DNA from: CAVRQM01 sp963723455
Lineage (GTDB): Bacteria; Pseudomonadota; Alphaproteobacteria; Acetobacterales; Acetobacteraceae
NCBI GenBank assembly: GCA_963723455.1
Contig: CAVRQM010000005.1
Span: 1-64,000 of the forward strand
DNA: 64,000 nucleotides
Reading direction: 5' to 3'
Shown here: one piece after another, positions 24,055 to 33,004 of the stretch
Layout: every line of letters begins with the position of its first letter
Numbering within the stretch: the first letter of the stretch is position 1
Notes under the pieces: generated by a model
Databases searched by the model: none
Seen by the model: the letters and a program-made list of their open reading frames with translations, nothing else
Told to the model about the DNA's origin: nothing
Translations under genes and position numbers: made by a program

Positions 24055-25377
24055 ATGCCGACCGACATCAAGGTGCCCACGCTGGGCGAGAGCGTCACCT
24101 CCGCCACCGTGGCGCGCTGGCTGAAGAAGGCCGGCGAGGCGGTGGCGCAGGACGAGCCGCTGGTCGAGCTGGAGACCGACAAGGTCACGGTTGAGGTCAA
24201 TGCGCCCTCCGCCGGCACGCTGCAGAGCGTGGCTGCGGACGAGGGCAGCGAGGTCGAGGTCGGCGCGGTGCTGGGCGTGCTGGGCGACGGTGCGGGAGCC
24301 GCCTCGGCCGCCGCGCCGCCGTCCACGCCAGCCAGCTCCGGGACGCCGGCCAAGGAGCCGCCGCCGACCACAGCGAAAGCCGCCGCGCCGCCGCCGCACC
24401 CGCCGGCCCCGGCCGCCAATCCGCCCGCCGGGATCAATCCGCCGCCGCCGCCAAGCGGCCCGGTGTCGCGGCCTGCTGCCCCGGCCATGGAGGCGCACGC
24501 GCCGCTGCCGGCGGCCGCAAAGCTGATGACCGAGCAGCAGGTCTCACCTGCGCAGCTCGGCGCCGGTTCCGGCAAGGATGGCCGGATCACCAAGGGCGAT
24601 GTGCTGGAGTTCCTCCGCCGCCCCGCCGCGCTACCCCCCCCGCCGCCTGCCGCGAAGCCTCGGCGCGCGCCCGAGGAGGGCGAGGAGCGGGTGCGCATGA
24701 CCCGCCTGCGCCGCACGATCGCGGCACGGCTCAAGGAAGCGCAGAATACCGCGGCGATGCTGACCACCTTCAACGAGGTGGACATGACCGCGGTGATGGC
24801 GCTGCGCGCCGAGTACCGGGACGCCTTCGAGAAGAAGCACGGCGGCGTGCGGCTCGGCTTCATGGGGTTCTTCGTGCGTGCATGCTGCGCGGCCCTTGCC
24901 GAGTTTCCGGCGGTCAATGCCGAGATCGACGGCGAGGACATCGTCTATCGTCAACACGTTCACATGGGCATCGCCGTCGGCGGCGCGAACGGGTTGGTGG
25001 TGCCGGTGGTGCGGCATGCCGATGCGCTGGGGTTCGCGCAGATCGAGAGCGCGGTTGCCGAGCTTGGCAAGCGCGCCCGCGACGGCGCGCTGCGGCTGGA
25101 GGATCTGACCGGCGGCACGTTCAGCATAACCAATGGCGGTGTCTATGGCAGCCTGATGAGCACGCCGATCATCAACCCGCCGCAATCGGCCATCCTCGGC
25201 ATGCACAAGATCCAGGACCGGCCGATCGCGGTTGGCAAATCCATCGAGATCCGGCCGATGATGTACCTGGCGCTGTCCTACGACCACCGCATCATCGACG
25301 GACGCGAAGCGGTCAGCTTCCTGGTGCGCGTGAAGGACAGCATCGAGGATCCACGCCGGCTGCTGCTGGAGATCTGA
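24055..25377 (+). CDS. sucB: 2-oxoglutarate dehydrogenase E2 (dihydrolipoyl succinyltransferase)
   Basis: 440 residues. An N-terminal lipoyl domain carries the lipoylated Lys in ELETDKVTVEV. A long Ala/Pro linker follows (about 82-145), then a peripheral-subunit-binding domain (AAKLMTEQQVSPAQLG...ITKGDVLEF) and the catalytic acyltransferase domain ending with the active-site motif SYDHRIIDGREAV. ATG 24055 follows GCGGAGAG, 22 bp after sucA. It forms the core of the 2-oxoglutarate dehydrogenase complex with the flanking E1 and E3. Confidence 0.96.
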   Translation: MPTDIKVPTLGESVTSATVARWLKKAGEAVAQDEPLVELETDKVTVEVNAPSAGTLQSVAADEGSEVEVGAVLGVLGDGAGAASAAAPPSTPASSGTPAKEPPPTTAKAAAPPPHPPAPAANPPAGINPPPPPSGPVSRPAAPAMEAHAPLPAAAKLMTEQQVSPAQLGAGSGKDGRITKGDVLEFLRRPAALPPPPPAAKPRRAPEEGEERVRMTRLRRTIAARLKEAQNTAAMLTTFNEVDMTAVMALRAEYRDAFEKKHGGVRLGFMGFFVRACCAALAEFPAVNAEIDGEDIVYRQHVHMGIAVGGANGLVVPVVRHADALGFAQIESAVAELGKRARDGALRLEDLTGGTFSITNGGVYGSLMSTPIINPPQSAILGMHKIQDRPIAVGKSIEIRPMMYLALSYDHRIIDGREAVSFLVRVKDSIEDPRRLLLEI

Positions 25378-25381
25378 CGCG

Positions 25382-26773
25382 ATGGCTGAAAGTTTCGATG
25401 TTATCGTGATCGGCGCCGGTCCCGGCGGCTACGTCTGCGCGCTGCGCGCGGCCCAGCTCGGCATGAAGGTTGCGTGCGTGGAAAAGCGCGCCACGCTCGG
25501 CGGCACCTGCCTCAATGTCGGCTGCATCCCGTCCAAGGCGCTGCTGCAATCCAGCGAGAACGTGCATGCCGTTCAGCACGACTTCGCCCAGCACGGCATC
25601 ATGGTCGATGCCGTTCGCGTCGATCTCGCGCGCATGCAGGCGCGCAAGGGCGAGGTGGTTGCCGCCAACGTCAAGGGCGTCGAGTTTCTGTTCAACAAGA
25701 ACCATGTCGCTTGGCTCAAGGGGAGCGGGCGCATCGTGGCGCCGGGCCGGGTCGCTGTGAACGGTACGGAATACGAGGCGAAGCATATCGTCATCGCCAC
25801 CGGCAGCGACAGCATCCCGCTGCCGGGCGTCGAGGTGGACGAGATGCGCATCGTCAGCTCGACCGGAGCGCTGGAGCTGCCGGCGGTGCCGACATCGCTG
25901 GCGGTGATCGGCGGCGGCTATATCGGGCTGGAACTCGGCAGCGTCTGGCATCGCCTGGGCGCCGAGGTCACGGTGATCGAATATCTCGACCGCCTGGTGC
26001 CCGGCATGGATGGGGAGATCGCCAAGACCTTCCAGCGCGTGCTCGGCAAGCAGGGGATCACGTTCCGGCTGTCCACCAAAGTCACCGCCGCGCGCATCGA
26101 GGCTGACGGAGTGGTGCTGACCACAGAACCCGCTGCCGGCGGCGACCCCCGGGAGGTGCGCGCTCAGACCGTGCTGGTGGCGATCGGCCGGCGCGCCTTC
26201 ACCGACGGCCTTGGCCTGGACAGCGTCGGTGTGCTGACGGACGAGCGCGGCCGCGTGGTGATCGACCTGCATTTCGCGACCAACGTGGCCGGGATCTACG
26301 CCATTGGCGACGTGGTCGCCGGCCCGATGCTGGCGCACAAGGCCGAGGACGAAGGCATCGCCCTGGCCGAGATCCTGGCCGGGCAGGCGGGACATGTCGA
26401 TTACGGCGTGATCCCCGGCGTCGTGTACACCTGGCCCGAGGTCGCCTCGATCGGCCGCACCGAGGAGCAGCTGAAACACGACGGCATAGCCTACAGTGTC
26501 GGCAAGTTCCCGTTCAGCGCCAACGCGCGCGCTCGCGCAATGGGCAGTACCGACGGGTTCGTGAAGATCCTTGCCGATGCCACGAGCGACCGCGTGCTGG
26601 GCGCGCACATCATCGGTCCCGATGCCGGCACGCTGATTGCCGAGATCGCCACCGCGATGGAGTTCGGCGCCAGCGCCGAGGACATTGCCCGAACCTGTCA
26701 CGCCCACCCGACGCTGAGCGAGGCGGTGAGGGAGGCGGCGCTCGCGGTCGACGGCCGGGCGCTGCACATCTGA
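25382..26773 (+). CDS. lpd: Dihydrolipoyl dehydrogenase (E3)
   Basis: 463 residues. FAD-dependent enzyme that reoxidises dihydrolipoamide and reduces NAD+. It has the FAD motif GAGPGGYVCALRAAQLG, the redox disulfide in GGTCLNVGCIPSK, the NAD motif GGGYIGLELGSVW, the second FAD motif IYAIGDVV, and the C-terminal His-Glu pair in CHAHPTLSEA. It begins 4 bp after sucB, so this copy is presumably the E3 of the 2-oxoglutarate complex. Confidence 0.97.
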   Translation: MAESFDVIVIGAGPGGYVCALRAAQLGMKVACVEKRATLGGTCLNVGCIPSKALLQSSENVHAVQHDFAQHGIMVDAVRVDLARMQARKGEVVAANVKGVEFLFNKNHVAWLKGSGRIVAPGRVAVNGTEYEAKHIVIATGSDSIPLPGVEVDEMRIVSSTGALELPAVPTSLAVIGGGYIGLELGSVWHRLGAEVTVIEYLDRLVPGMDGEIAKTFQRVLGKQGITFRLSTKVTAARIEADGVVLTTEPAAGGDPREVRAQTVLVAIGRRAFTDGLGLDSVGVLTDERGRVVIDLHFATNVAGIYAIGDVVAGPMLAHKAEDEGIALAEILAGQAGHVDYGVIPGVVYTWPEVASIGRTEEQLKHDGIAYSVGKFPFSANARARAMGSTDGFVKILADATSDRVLGAHIIGPDAGTLIAEIATAMEFGASAEDIARTCHAHPTLSEAVREAALAVDGRALHI

Positions 26774-27492
26774 TGCGTCCGCTCCGGCTCGGGCTGAACG
26801 TCGATCACGTCGCCACGGTGCGCAACGCGCGCGGCGGTCCCCACCCCGATCCGGTGACGGTCGCCCGCGCCGCCATCGCCGCCGGCGCGCACGGCATCAC
26901 CGCGCATCTGCGCGAGGATCGGCGGCACATACGCGACGCTGATATCCACGCCCTGCGCGCGCTGTCCGCACCGCTGAACATGGAGATGGCGGCGACCGAC
27001 GAGATGGTGGCTATTGCCTGCGCCTTGCGCCCGCATGCCTGCTGCCTGGTGCCGGAGCGCCGCGCGGAGGTCACCACCGAGGGCGGGCTGGACGTGGCCG
27101 GGCAAATCGAGTGGCTGCGCCCGCGCGTGGCCGCGCTGCGCGACGCCGGCATCCGCGTATCGATGTTCGTCGATCCCGACCCGCGGCAGTTGCAGGCGAG
27201 TGCGGCTATCGGCGCCGCGATCGTCGAACTGCATACCGGCGCCTATGCCGAGGCGCGGCATGGCGAGCTCGACCGGCTGCGCGACGCGGCTGCGGCGACC
27301 GTGCCGCTGGGGCTGGAATGCCATGCCGGGCACGGACTGACCTACGGCAACGTCGGACCCGTAGCCGCGTTGCCGCAGGTGATGGAGCTGAATATCGGCC
27401 ATTTCCTGATCGGACAGGCCATCCTGGACGGCATAGCGCCGGTGGTGGCGCAGATGCGGGCGCTGATGGACGCCGCCGCCGCAAACTCCTGA
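26773..27492 (+). CDS. pdxJ: Pyridoxine 5'-phosphate synthase
   Basis: 239 residues. PdxJ condenses 3-amino-2-oxopropyl phosphate with deoxyxylulose 5-phosphate to form pyridoxine 5'-phosphate in the DXP-dependent vitamin B6 route. Family motifs: LGLNVDHVATVRNARGG, HGITAHLREDRRHI, GHGLTYGNVGPVAAL and ELNIGHFLIGQAI. Its ATG overlaps the lpd stop codon (TGATG), so it is co-translated with the 2-oxoglutarate dehydrogenase genes, an unusual partner. Its 3' end faces the minus-strand unit that ends at 27541. Confidence 0.96.
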   Translation: MRPLRLGLNVDHVATVRNARGGPHPDPVTVARAAIAAGAHGITAHLREDRRHIRDADIHALRALSAPLNMEMAATDEMVAIACALRPHACCLVPERRAEVTTEGGLDVAGQIEWLRPRVAALRDAGIRVSMFVDPDPRQLQASAAIGAAIVELHTGAYAEARHGELDRLRDAAAATVPLGLECHAGHGLTYGNVGPVAALPQVMELNIGHFLIGQAILDGIAPVVAQMRALMDAAAANS

Positions 27493-27498
27493 CCCGCA

Positions 27499-27515
27499 GG
27501 CGGCGCTGTGCCGCC
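27499..27515. terminator. Possible hairpin between convergent pdxJ and membrane-protein genes
   Basis: GGCGGC and GCCGCC flank a 5-base loop in the 48-bp gap between two convergent genes. No T-tract follows on either strand, so it may slow or end transcription only weakly. Confidence 0.3.
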
Positions 27516-27540
27516 GCAAGCTCGAGCAGCGCCGATCACG

Positions 27541-28551
27541 CTACCCGCTGGACAGGCGTCGCGCACGGACGCGCAGCCGCTCGGCGAGGCCTGCCCCCGC
27601 CATTGCCGCCGCCGCCGCAAAGATCGCCGGCAGCCCGATCGCGAGCAGCGGCGAGGCCGGGCCCAGCAAGCGGGCCAGCATCGGATCAGCGGCTGCGAGC
27701 TGTCCCAGGCTCAGCGCCAGAGCGACCCCGAGCGCCGGCAGCGCCCAAGGCAAGCGACGCAGGTGGCGCAGCGCGCCGGGCACGCCGGGCAGCGAGGCGG
27801 CCACCGAAAGCAGCACGCCCAGGGCCAGCAGCCGCCAGTTGCCGCGCGCCAGCAGCGCCAGCGCCAGCAGTCCGGGAGCACGCGCGGACAGGTCGTTGAC
27901 CACGCCCGCGATCAGCGCCGCGCCGGCGCTGGACTGCAACGCCGGCAACTCCGGGGGCTGCGCTGCCAGCGTGCGCCGCGCCGCCCAGCGCATCGCGGCG
28001 ATCACCGCCAGCAGCCCCAGCACGCAGGCCGGGGCCAGCGCGCCCGGCAGCGCAACCAGCTTCAGCAGCAACGTGCCCAGGCCCAGGCGCAGAAGCAGGC
28101 AAATTGCCGCCCCTACCGCAAGCTGCGGTGCCCTTGCCGGCACGGCGCCTGCCGCACGCCGCTGCAGCAACGCAGCCAGCCCGCGCAGCGGGCCCCCCAA
28201 CAGCGAGTAGGCCAGCAACATTTGCACCAGCGCCAATCCCGCCAAGCCGACGTTCAGCGGGCCGGACGCCATCGGCCCGAGCGGCACGACGCGGGGGCGC
28301 CAGGTCCGGGTGAGGAAGTCCCACGCCACCTCGACGCTGCCGTGCGCGCGGTCGCAGGCATCGACCAGTTCGCTGTCCGGCGCGTCGGTGTGCTGCGCGA
28401 CGTTGCGCTCGCCGAGCGCGATAACGCAGGGGTTGGCTTCGAAATCGCTGAGGTCGGACACGTCCACTGCATGCGCCGGGCACGCGGCGAACGCGGTCAG
28501 GATCACCAGCATCAGCGCCAGCCCGCGGATCATGCCCATGGCGCGGCTCAT
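27541..28551 (-). CDS. Uncharacterised multi-pass membrane protein downstream of hflC
   Basis: 336 residues that I do not recognise. A signal peptide (MIRGLALMLVILTAFAACPAHA, cleaved near AHA) leads into a short periplasmic segment with two cysteines (EANPCVIAL and LVDACDRAHG). About seven very hydrophobic segments rich in Ala, Leu and Gly fill the rest. The start overlaps the hflC stop by 4 bp (ATGA), so it is co-translated with hflK-hflC and may act with that membrane complex. The function is unknown and the assignment to the HflKC complex is an inference from position only. Confidence 0.7.
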   Translation of the reverse strand: MSRAMGMIRGLALMLVILTAFAACPAHAVDVSDLSDFEANPCVIALGERNVAQHTDAPDSELVDACDRAHGSVEVAWDFLTRTWRPRVVPLGPMASGPLNVGLAGLALVQMLLAYSLLGGPLRGLAALLQRRAAGAVPARAPQLAVGAAICLLLRLGLGTLLLKLVALPGALAPACVLGLLAVIAAMRWAARRTLAAQPPELPALQSSAGAALIAGVVNDLSARAPGLLALALLARGNWRLLALGVLLSVAASLPGVPGALRHLRRLPWALPALGVALALSLGQLAAADPMLARLLGPASPLLAIGLPAIFAAAAAMAGAGLAERLRVRARRLSSG

Positions 28552-29471
28552 GGCGTAGCTCCTTGCGCCGGCGGCGGTGCGGCCGCCGAACCGGGCATCG
28601 GGCCGGCAAACGGCCCCGCCTCGAAATAGCGCATCAGCGCGCTGGACGGCGACAGCACCAATGTCGGGCTGCCCTGCGTCAATGCTGCGCGATACACCTG
28701 CAAAGTTCGGTACAGGTCGAAGAACGCCGGGTCGCGGCCATACGCGGCGGTGGCGATGCGGTTGGCCTCGGCGTCGCCGTCTCCGCGTACGGTCTGGCTG
28801 TCACGCTGTGCCTCGGACAGCAGCACGGCGCGCTCGCGATCGGCCTTGGCGCGGATTTCCTGCCCCCACTCGAAGCCCTGCGCGCGCAATTCCTTGGCCT
28901 CGCGCACGCGCTCCGAGGTCATGCGGTCATAGATCGCCTGGCTGGTCTCGACCGGCAGGTCGGCGCGACGGATGCGTACATCGACCACATCGACGCCCAG
29001 CGACGCGGCCTCAAGCGTCACCTCGTCGCGCACCCGCGCGGTGATCCGGTCGCGCTGCTCGGTCAGCAGGTCGGGCAGCGTCACCTGCCCCAGCTGCTTG
29101 CGCAACGTGGTGCTGACGATCTGCGCCAGTTGCGAGCGCGCCTGGTCCTGGCTGCCGACCGACTGGTAGAAGCGCAGCGGATTGTCGATGCGAAACCGCG
29201 AGAACGTCTCGACTTCGATCCGCTTCTGGTCGCCGAGGATGATCTGGTCCACTGGCGGCTCCAGCGGCAGCAGCCGCTTGTCGTACAGCACTACGGTATC
29301 GAGCAGCGGCAGCTTCACGTTCAGCCCCGGCTCGGTGATTGTGCCGACCGGCTTGCCCAGGCGCACGATCAGCGCCTCCTGCGACTGGCCCACCGTGAAC
29401 AGGCACAACGAGACCAGCCAACCCAGGAACGCGATCGTCGCCAGCGCCACCAAGGCGCGCTGCGCGCTCAT
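28548..29471 (-). CDS. hflC: HflC, SPFH-domain regulator of FtsH
   Basis: 307 residues. HflC forms, with HflK, a large inner-membrane cage around the FtsH protease and modulates its activity. One N-terminal TM helix (ALVALATIAFLGWLVSLCLF) precedes an SPFH/prohibitin domain (VGQSQEALIVRLGKPVG, DQKRIEVETFSRFRI, EAASLGVDVVDVRIRRADLP) and a coiled-coil tail (RMTSERVREAKELRAQG). The start overlaps hflK by 4 bp. Confidence 0.95.
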   Translation of the reverse strand: MSAQRALVALATIAFLGWLVSLCLFTVGQSQEALIVRLGKPVGTITEPGLNVKLPLLDTVVLYDKRLLPLEPPVDQIILGDQKRIEVETFSRFRIDNPLRFYQSVGSQDQARSQLAQIVSTTLRKQLGQVTLPDLLTEQRDRITARVRDEVTLEAASLGVDVVDVRIRRADLPVETSQAIYDRMTSERVREAKELRAQGFEWGQEIRAKADRERAVLLSEAQRDSQTVRGDGDAEANRIATAAYGRDPAFFDLYRTLQVYRAALTQGSPTLVLSPSSALMRYFEAGPFAGPMPGSAAAPPPAQGATP

Positions 29472-30598
29472 GGCGACACCCGCAGCAGGCCGGGTGCTGC
29501 CGCCAGCGCCGGCCGCGGCGGCGGCCCGGGTAGCGGCAGATACGGCAGCAGCGGCGCGCTGGCGCCATTATGTCCGCTGGAATCAAGCAAAACCTTGTTC
29601 GCCCCGCGCAGCACTTCCTCCATCGTGTCCAGGTAAAGGCGGCGCGCGGTGATGTCCTGTGCCTGGCGATACGTCGCGTCGAGCGCGGTGAACCGGGCGG
29701 CGTCGCCGCGCGCCTGATCGAGCACCTGCTCGTGATAAGCCTGCGCCTCCTGCCGGATGCGCTCCGAATCGCCCCGGGCGCGCGGCAGGATGTCGTTGCG
29801 ATAGGCTTCGGCCTCGTTGCGCGCGCGCTCCTGGTCGGCGCGGGCACGCTGCACATCGTTGAAGGCGTCGATCACCGCAGTCGGCGGATCGACGCGCTGC
29901 AACTGCACCTGCGTCACCTGGATGCCAGCGTCATACGAGTTGAGCAGCTTCTGCAGCCGGTCCTGCGCGTCGTCGGCGATCTTCTGCCGCTGATCGGACA
30001 GGCCGGCCTGGATCGGATTGAGGCCGATCACCTGCCGTACCGCGCTTTCGGCGGCGACGCGCACCGTGCCTTCCGGGTCATAGACATTGAACAGGAACTT
30101 CGCCGGATCCTTGATGCGCCAGAACACGTCGGCGGTGGCTTCGACGATGTTCTCGTCGCCGGTCAGCATCTGCGTCACTGCGCCGTTGCTGATCTTCAGC
30201 TGGTTGATTTCGGTCACTTTGGGCAGCAGCACGCTCTCGACCGGATACGGCAGGTGATAGTTCAGGCCGGGTCCGCTGGTGCCGACCCATTTGCCGAAGC
30301 GCAGCACCACGCCCACCTGATCCGGCAGCACCTTGTAGAACCCCGTGGCGGCCCACACCGCGAGCACCAGCACGACGGCCGCAAGCACGCTCTGCGCCGG
30401 CACGCGCGGGCGCGCCAATGCCGAGCGCGGGGCGTGGCGGCGGGGCGAGGCGGGCCGCGGCTGTGGCGGCGGCTGTGGCGGCGCGGCCGATTCCGGCGCG
30501 GCGGCGATCGGGCGGGCGGGGCGGCGGAACAGCAGTGCATCGACCGTCTCGGCGCGCAGCGTTGGCATCGGCAGGAACTCGTCGCGCTCATCCAGCAT
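29468..30598 (-). CDS. hflK: HflK, SPFH-domain regulator of FtsH
   Basis: 376 residues. A Pro/Ala-rich cytoplasmic N-terminus is followed by one TM helix (LAAVVLVLAVWAATGFYKVLP) and an SPFH domain (DQVGVVLRFGKWVGTSGPGL, LTGDENIVEATADVFWRI). A coiled coil comes next (NDVQRARADQERARNEAEAY) and the C-terminus is Pro-rich. It pairs with HflC. The start lies inside the last codons of the TerC-family gene (11-bp overlap), so metal-related and protease-related genes share one transcript here. Confidence 0.95.
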   Translation of the reverse strand: MLDERDEFLPMPTLRAETVDALLFRRPARPIAAAPESAAPPQPPPQPRPASPRRHAPRSALARPRVPAQSVLAAVVLVLAVWAATGFYKVLPDQVGVVLRFGKWVGTSGPGLNYHLPYPVESVLLPKVTEINQLKISNGAVTQMLTGDENIVEATADVFWRIKDPAKFLFNVYDPEGTVRVAAESAVRQVIGLNPIQAGLSDQRQKIADDAQDRLQKLLNSYDAGIQVTQVQLQRVDPPTAVIDAFNDVQRARADQERARNEAEAYRNDILPRARGDSERIRQEAQAYHEQVLDQARGDAARFTALDATYRQAQDITARRLYLDTMEEVLRGANKVLLDSSGHNGASAPLLPYLPLPGPPPRPALAAAPGLLRVSP

Positions 30599-31389
30599 CG
30601 AGCTCTCCCTCTGTCAGCGTTGTCCCGATGTAGTCCGTCTCGCCGGCACCCTCGTCGGCGCCCTCGTCGGCTCGGCGGGGGGCCAGGATGCGCGCCTGCC
30701 AGAACACGAACACCGCGCAGGCCAGCGGCACGGCGACCACCAGCGCTGGCGCGCTGGCGGCAATCCAGGGCGCGACCGCGGGATTCCGACGCGGCGATGC
30801 TGCCGGCCACCCAGCCCAGGAACATGCCGCCGGCAGTGACCAGCGAGCCGTTGCGGTCCAGCACCGAGCGGATCAGCGTGCTGCCATAGACCAGCATCGG
30901 GATGCTCAGCGCCAACCCGAAGCCCAGCAGCACGATGTTGCCGTCGGCCACCGCAGCGATCGCCACCACGTTGTCCAGGCTCATCACCGCGTCAGCCGCG
31001 ATGATCGTCCAGATCGCCCCCAGCATGTCGCGTCTCGCCCGCCGCCGCGCCGCATCCGGGTCGGCCGCGCCCTCGATCGCCGCGCGCGTCTCGGCGTCCT
31101 CGCGCTGGATCGCCAGCCGGACGGCGACGCCCAGCAGGACAACGCCGGCGGCAATCTTCAGGTAGGGCACCAGCAGCAGGAACAGCACGACCGACGCCAT
31201 CGCCAGCCGCAGCGCGATGGCGCCTGCGGTGCCGAACAGCACCGCGCTGCGCATCTGCTCCGGTGACAGGCCGCGCACCGCGAGCGCGATCAGCAGCGCG
31301 TTGTCGGCGCTCAGCAGCAGGTCGATGAACAGGATCTGGATCGGCACGCCGATATTCGTCAACAGCCCGGACAAGTCGATCCCGCTCAT
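30588..31389 (-). CDS. TerC/YjbE-family integral membrane protein, with one frameshift
   Basis: About 266 residues once the frame is repaired. TerC-type proteins are multi-pass membrane proteins linked to metal (often Mn2+) export or tellurite resistance. The sequence shows the conserved acidic motifs IDLLLSADNALLIA and ADAVMSLDNVVAIA, which likely bind metal, plus several TM helices. The frame is lost near 30787, where GCGTCGGAATCCC needs one G fewer to give ASNPAVAPWIAAS. It then reads through the final TM helix (VVAVPLACAVFVFW) to the stop at 30588. It overlaps the NRAMP-like gene upstream by 4 bp and hflK downstream by 11 bp. A sequence error is as likely as a real mutation. Confidence 0.82.
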
Positions 31390-32633
31390 GACAGCCCCGC
31401 CCAGGCGCCGACCAGGCCGGCGGCGCTGACCAGTGTCGCGACGGTCGCCACCGCCCACAGATACCAGCCGCGCAGGCGCACCGGCTCCGGCAGCGCGGTC
31501 GCCGCCAGCACCACCAGCAGCCCCGCGACCAGCGGCAGCAGCACCGCATTGACCACCTGGCTCGCGATCGACAGCCACACCAGGTCGGGGGCGGCCAGCA
31601 CCAGAGCGGCGCCGCCCAGCACGCAGGCTGCATAGCCGGCCTGAAACCACCCGCCGCGCGCCGCGGTGACTTCGCCGATGCCCCAGACCAGCGCGAGTGA
31701 GCAGACGATCGCAGCGACCATCGCCGCCCCGATCACGCCCAGCCCGAACACCAGCCGACCCAGCGTGTCGCCCAGCAGCGGGGTCATCGCCTCGCTGATT
31801 CGCCCCACGCTGTCCAGCGGCGCGCCGCCGCGATGCGCGCCTATGGTCGCCGCCGCCGCAACCAGCACTGCGGCGGTGACGAACTGAGTCAGGATCGCGC
31901 CGAATGCCGTATCCCATTTGGCGATCCGATAGTGACTCGGCCCCAGGCCCTTCTCGGCCAGGGCGGAGGATTGATAAAAGATCATCCACGGGTTGAAGGT
32001 GGCCCCGATCAGCGCCGCCCCGAGATACAGGTAGCCGCCATTGCCGATCGGCTGTCGCAGGAAGTCGCGGCCGATCACCGACAGGCGCGGGTGCGCGTCC
32101 CAGGCCACGGCGAAGAAGCACAACTCGAACAATCCGATCAGGATGGCCACCCGCTCGACCCGCCGGTATTCGCCGCTGGCCACCACCAGCAACAGGCACA
32201 GCGCGGCACCCGGCAGCACCAGCCCGCGCGGGACGCCGTACATCTCGCCGATGCCGGCGATGCCGGTAAATTCAGTGACCAGCGAGCCGATCGTCGCCAC
32301 CGCCAGCGCCGCCACCGCGATCCAGGCCCAGGCGCTGCCGAACCGTTCGCGCACCAGAGCGGCGAAGCCGCGCCCGGCGAACAGGCCGAGCCGTGCGGCA
32401 AGATCTTGCACCATGAACAGCAGCGGGATCAGCAGGAGCGGCAGCGGCAGCAGCCGGAACCGCCACAGCGTGCCCGACTGGGCGGCGGTGACGATGTTGC
32501 CGACATCGGTGTCGGCCAGCATGACCAGCAGGCCAGGGCCCCACACTGCCAGGATTGCGACCAGTCCGGCGCGCCGTCGTCGCAGCGGCACCGCGTCCAG
32601 CACGACGGCCGCTGCCGGTATGTCCTCCGGCAT
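31386..32633 (-). CDS. NRAMP-family divalent-metal transporter
   Basis: About 415 residues with 11 or so TM helices. The TM1 region AVWGPGLLVMLADTDVGNIVTA resembles the NRAMP substrate-binding helix, but the usual DPGN is extended to DTDVGN. Other family segments are VTEFTGIAGIGEMYGVPRG and ATFNPWMIFYQSSALAEKG. The metal handled is uncertain; related proteins transport Mn2+ or Mg2+. The start MPEDIPAAAVV overlaps the preceding gene's stop, and the end overlaps the TerC-family gene, which itself suggests a metal-handling operon. Confidence 0.82.
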   Translation of the reverse strand: MPEDIPAAAVVLDAVPLRRRRAGLVAILAVWGPGLLVMLADTDVGNIVTAAQSGTLWRFRLLPLPLLLIPLLFMVQDLAARLGLFAGRGFAALVRERFGSAWAWIAVAALAVATIGSLVTEFTGIAGIGEMYGVPRGLVLPGAALCLLLVVASGEYRRVERVAILIGLFELCFFAVAWDAHPRLSVIGRDFLRQPIGNGGYLYLGAALIGATFNPWMIFYQSSALAEKGLGPSHYRIAKWDTAFGAILTQFVTAAVLVAAAATIGAHRGGAPLDSVGRISEAMTPLLGDTLGRLVFGLGVIGAAMVAAIVCSLALVWGIGEVTAARGGWFQAGYAACVLGGAALVLAAPDLVWLSIASQVVNAVLLPLVAGLLVVLAATALPEPVRLRGWYLWAVATVATLVSAAGLVGAWAGLS

Positions 32634-33004
32634 CACACCCCGGCGCCGAGCAGCGACGGGTCGATCGGGAACTCCCGGCCCTTCATGGGCGCGTCCGAGA
32701 AGGGATTGGCGTCCCAGTAATCGGCGCGCCGCGCCGCATCCAGACAGGTATAGGTGCCGTGCGGGCCGTGCCCATAGGCGGGCAGGAACTTGGGATAGAA
32801 GAAGCCAGTGACCGGGTCGGCCCAGACCACGGCATCGCCCGGGCAATCCTCCCGCGCGGCGGCCTCGGTCGAGAAGTGCGGGATCGGCTTCAGCACAATC
32901 GGCGGCGCATCGCCGCCGTCCTGCGCGGCGGCGGGCAGCAGCGGCAGGGCCAGCAGCAGCGCCGCCGCCGCGAGACGGCCCAGGCACTCAGCCACGGCGC
33001 GCAC
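32633..33004 (-). CDS. Small secreted protein of unknown function
   Basis: About 123 residues that I do not recognise. The GTG start at 33004 gives a typical signal peptide (VAECLGRLAAAALLLALPLLPAAAQ). The mature part contains two cysteines (AREDCPGDA and TYTCLDAARRAD) that could form a disulfide, and an aromatic stretch VTGFFYPKFLPAYGHG. GTG 32995 is an alternative start. It overlaps the upstream gene and the downstream NRAMP-like gene, so it belongs to that translationally coupled set and may be an accessory of the metal transporters. That role is inference. Confidence 0.55.
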   Translation of the reverse strand: MRAVAECLGRLAAAALLLALPLLPAAAQDGGDAPPIVLKPIPHFSTEAAAREDCPGDAVVWADPVTGFFYPKFLPAYGHGPHGTYTCLDAARRADYWDANPFSDAPMKGREFPIDPSLLGAGV

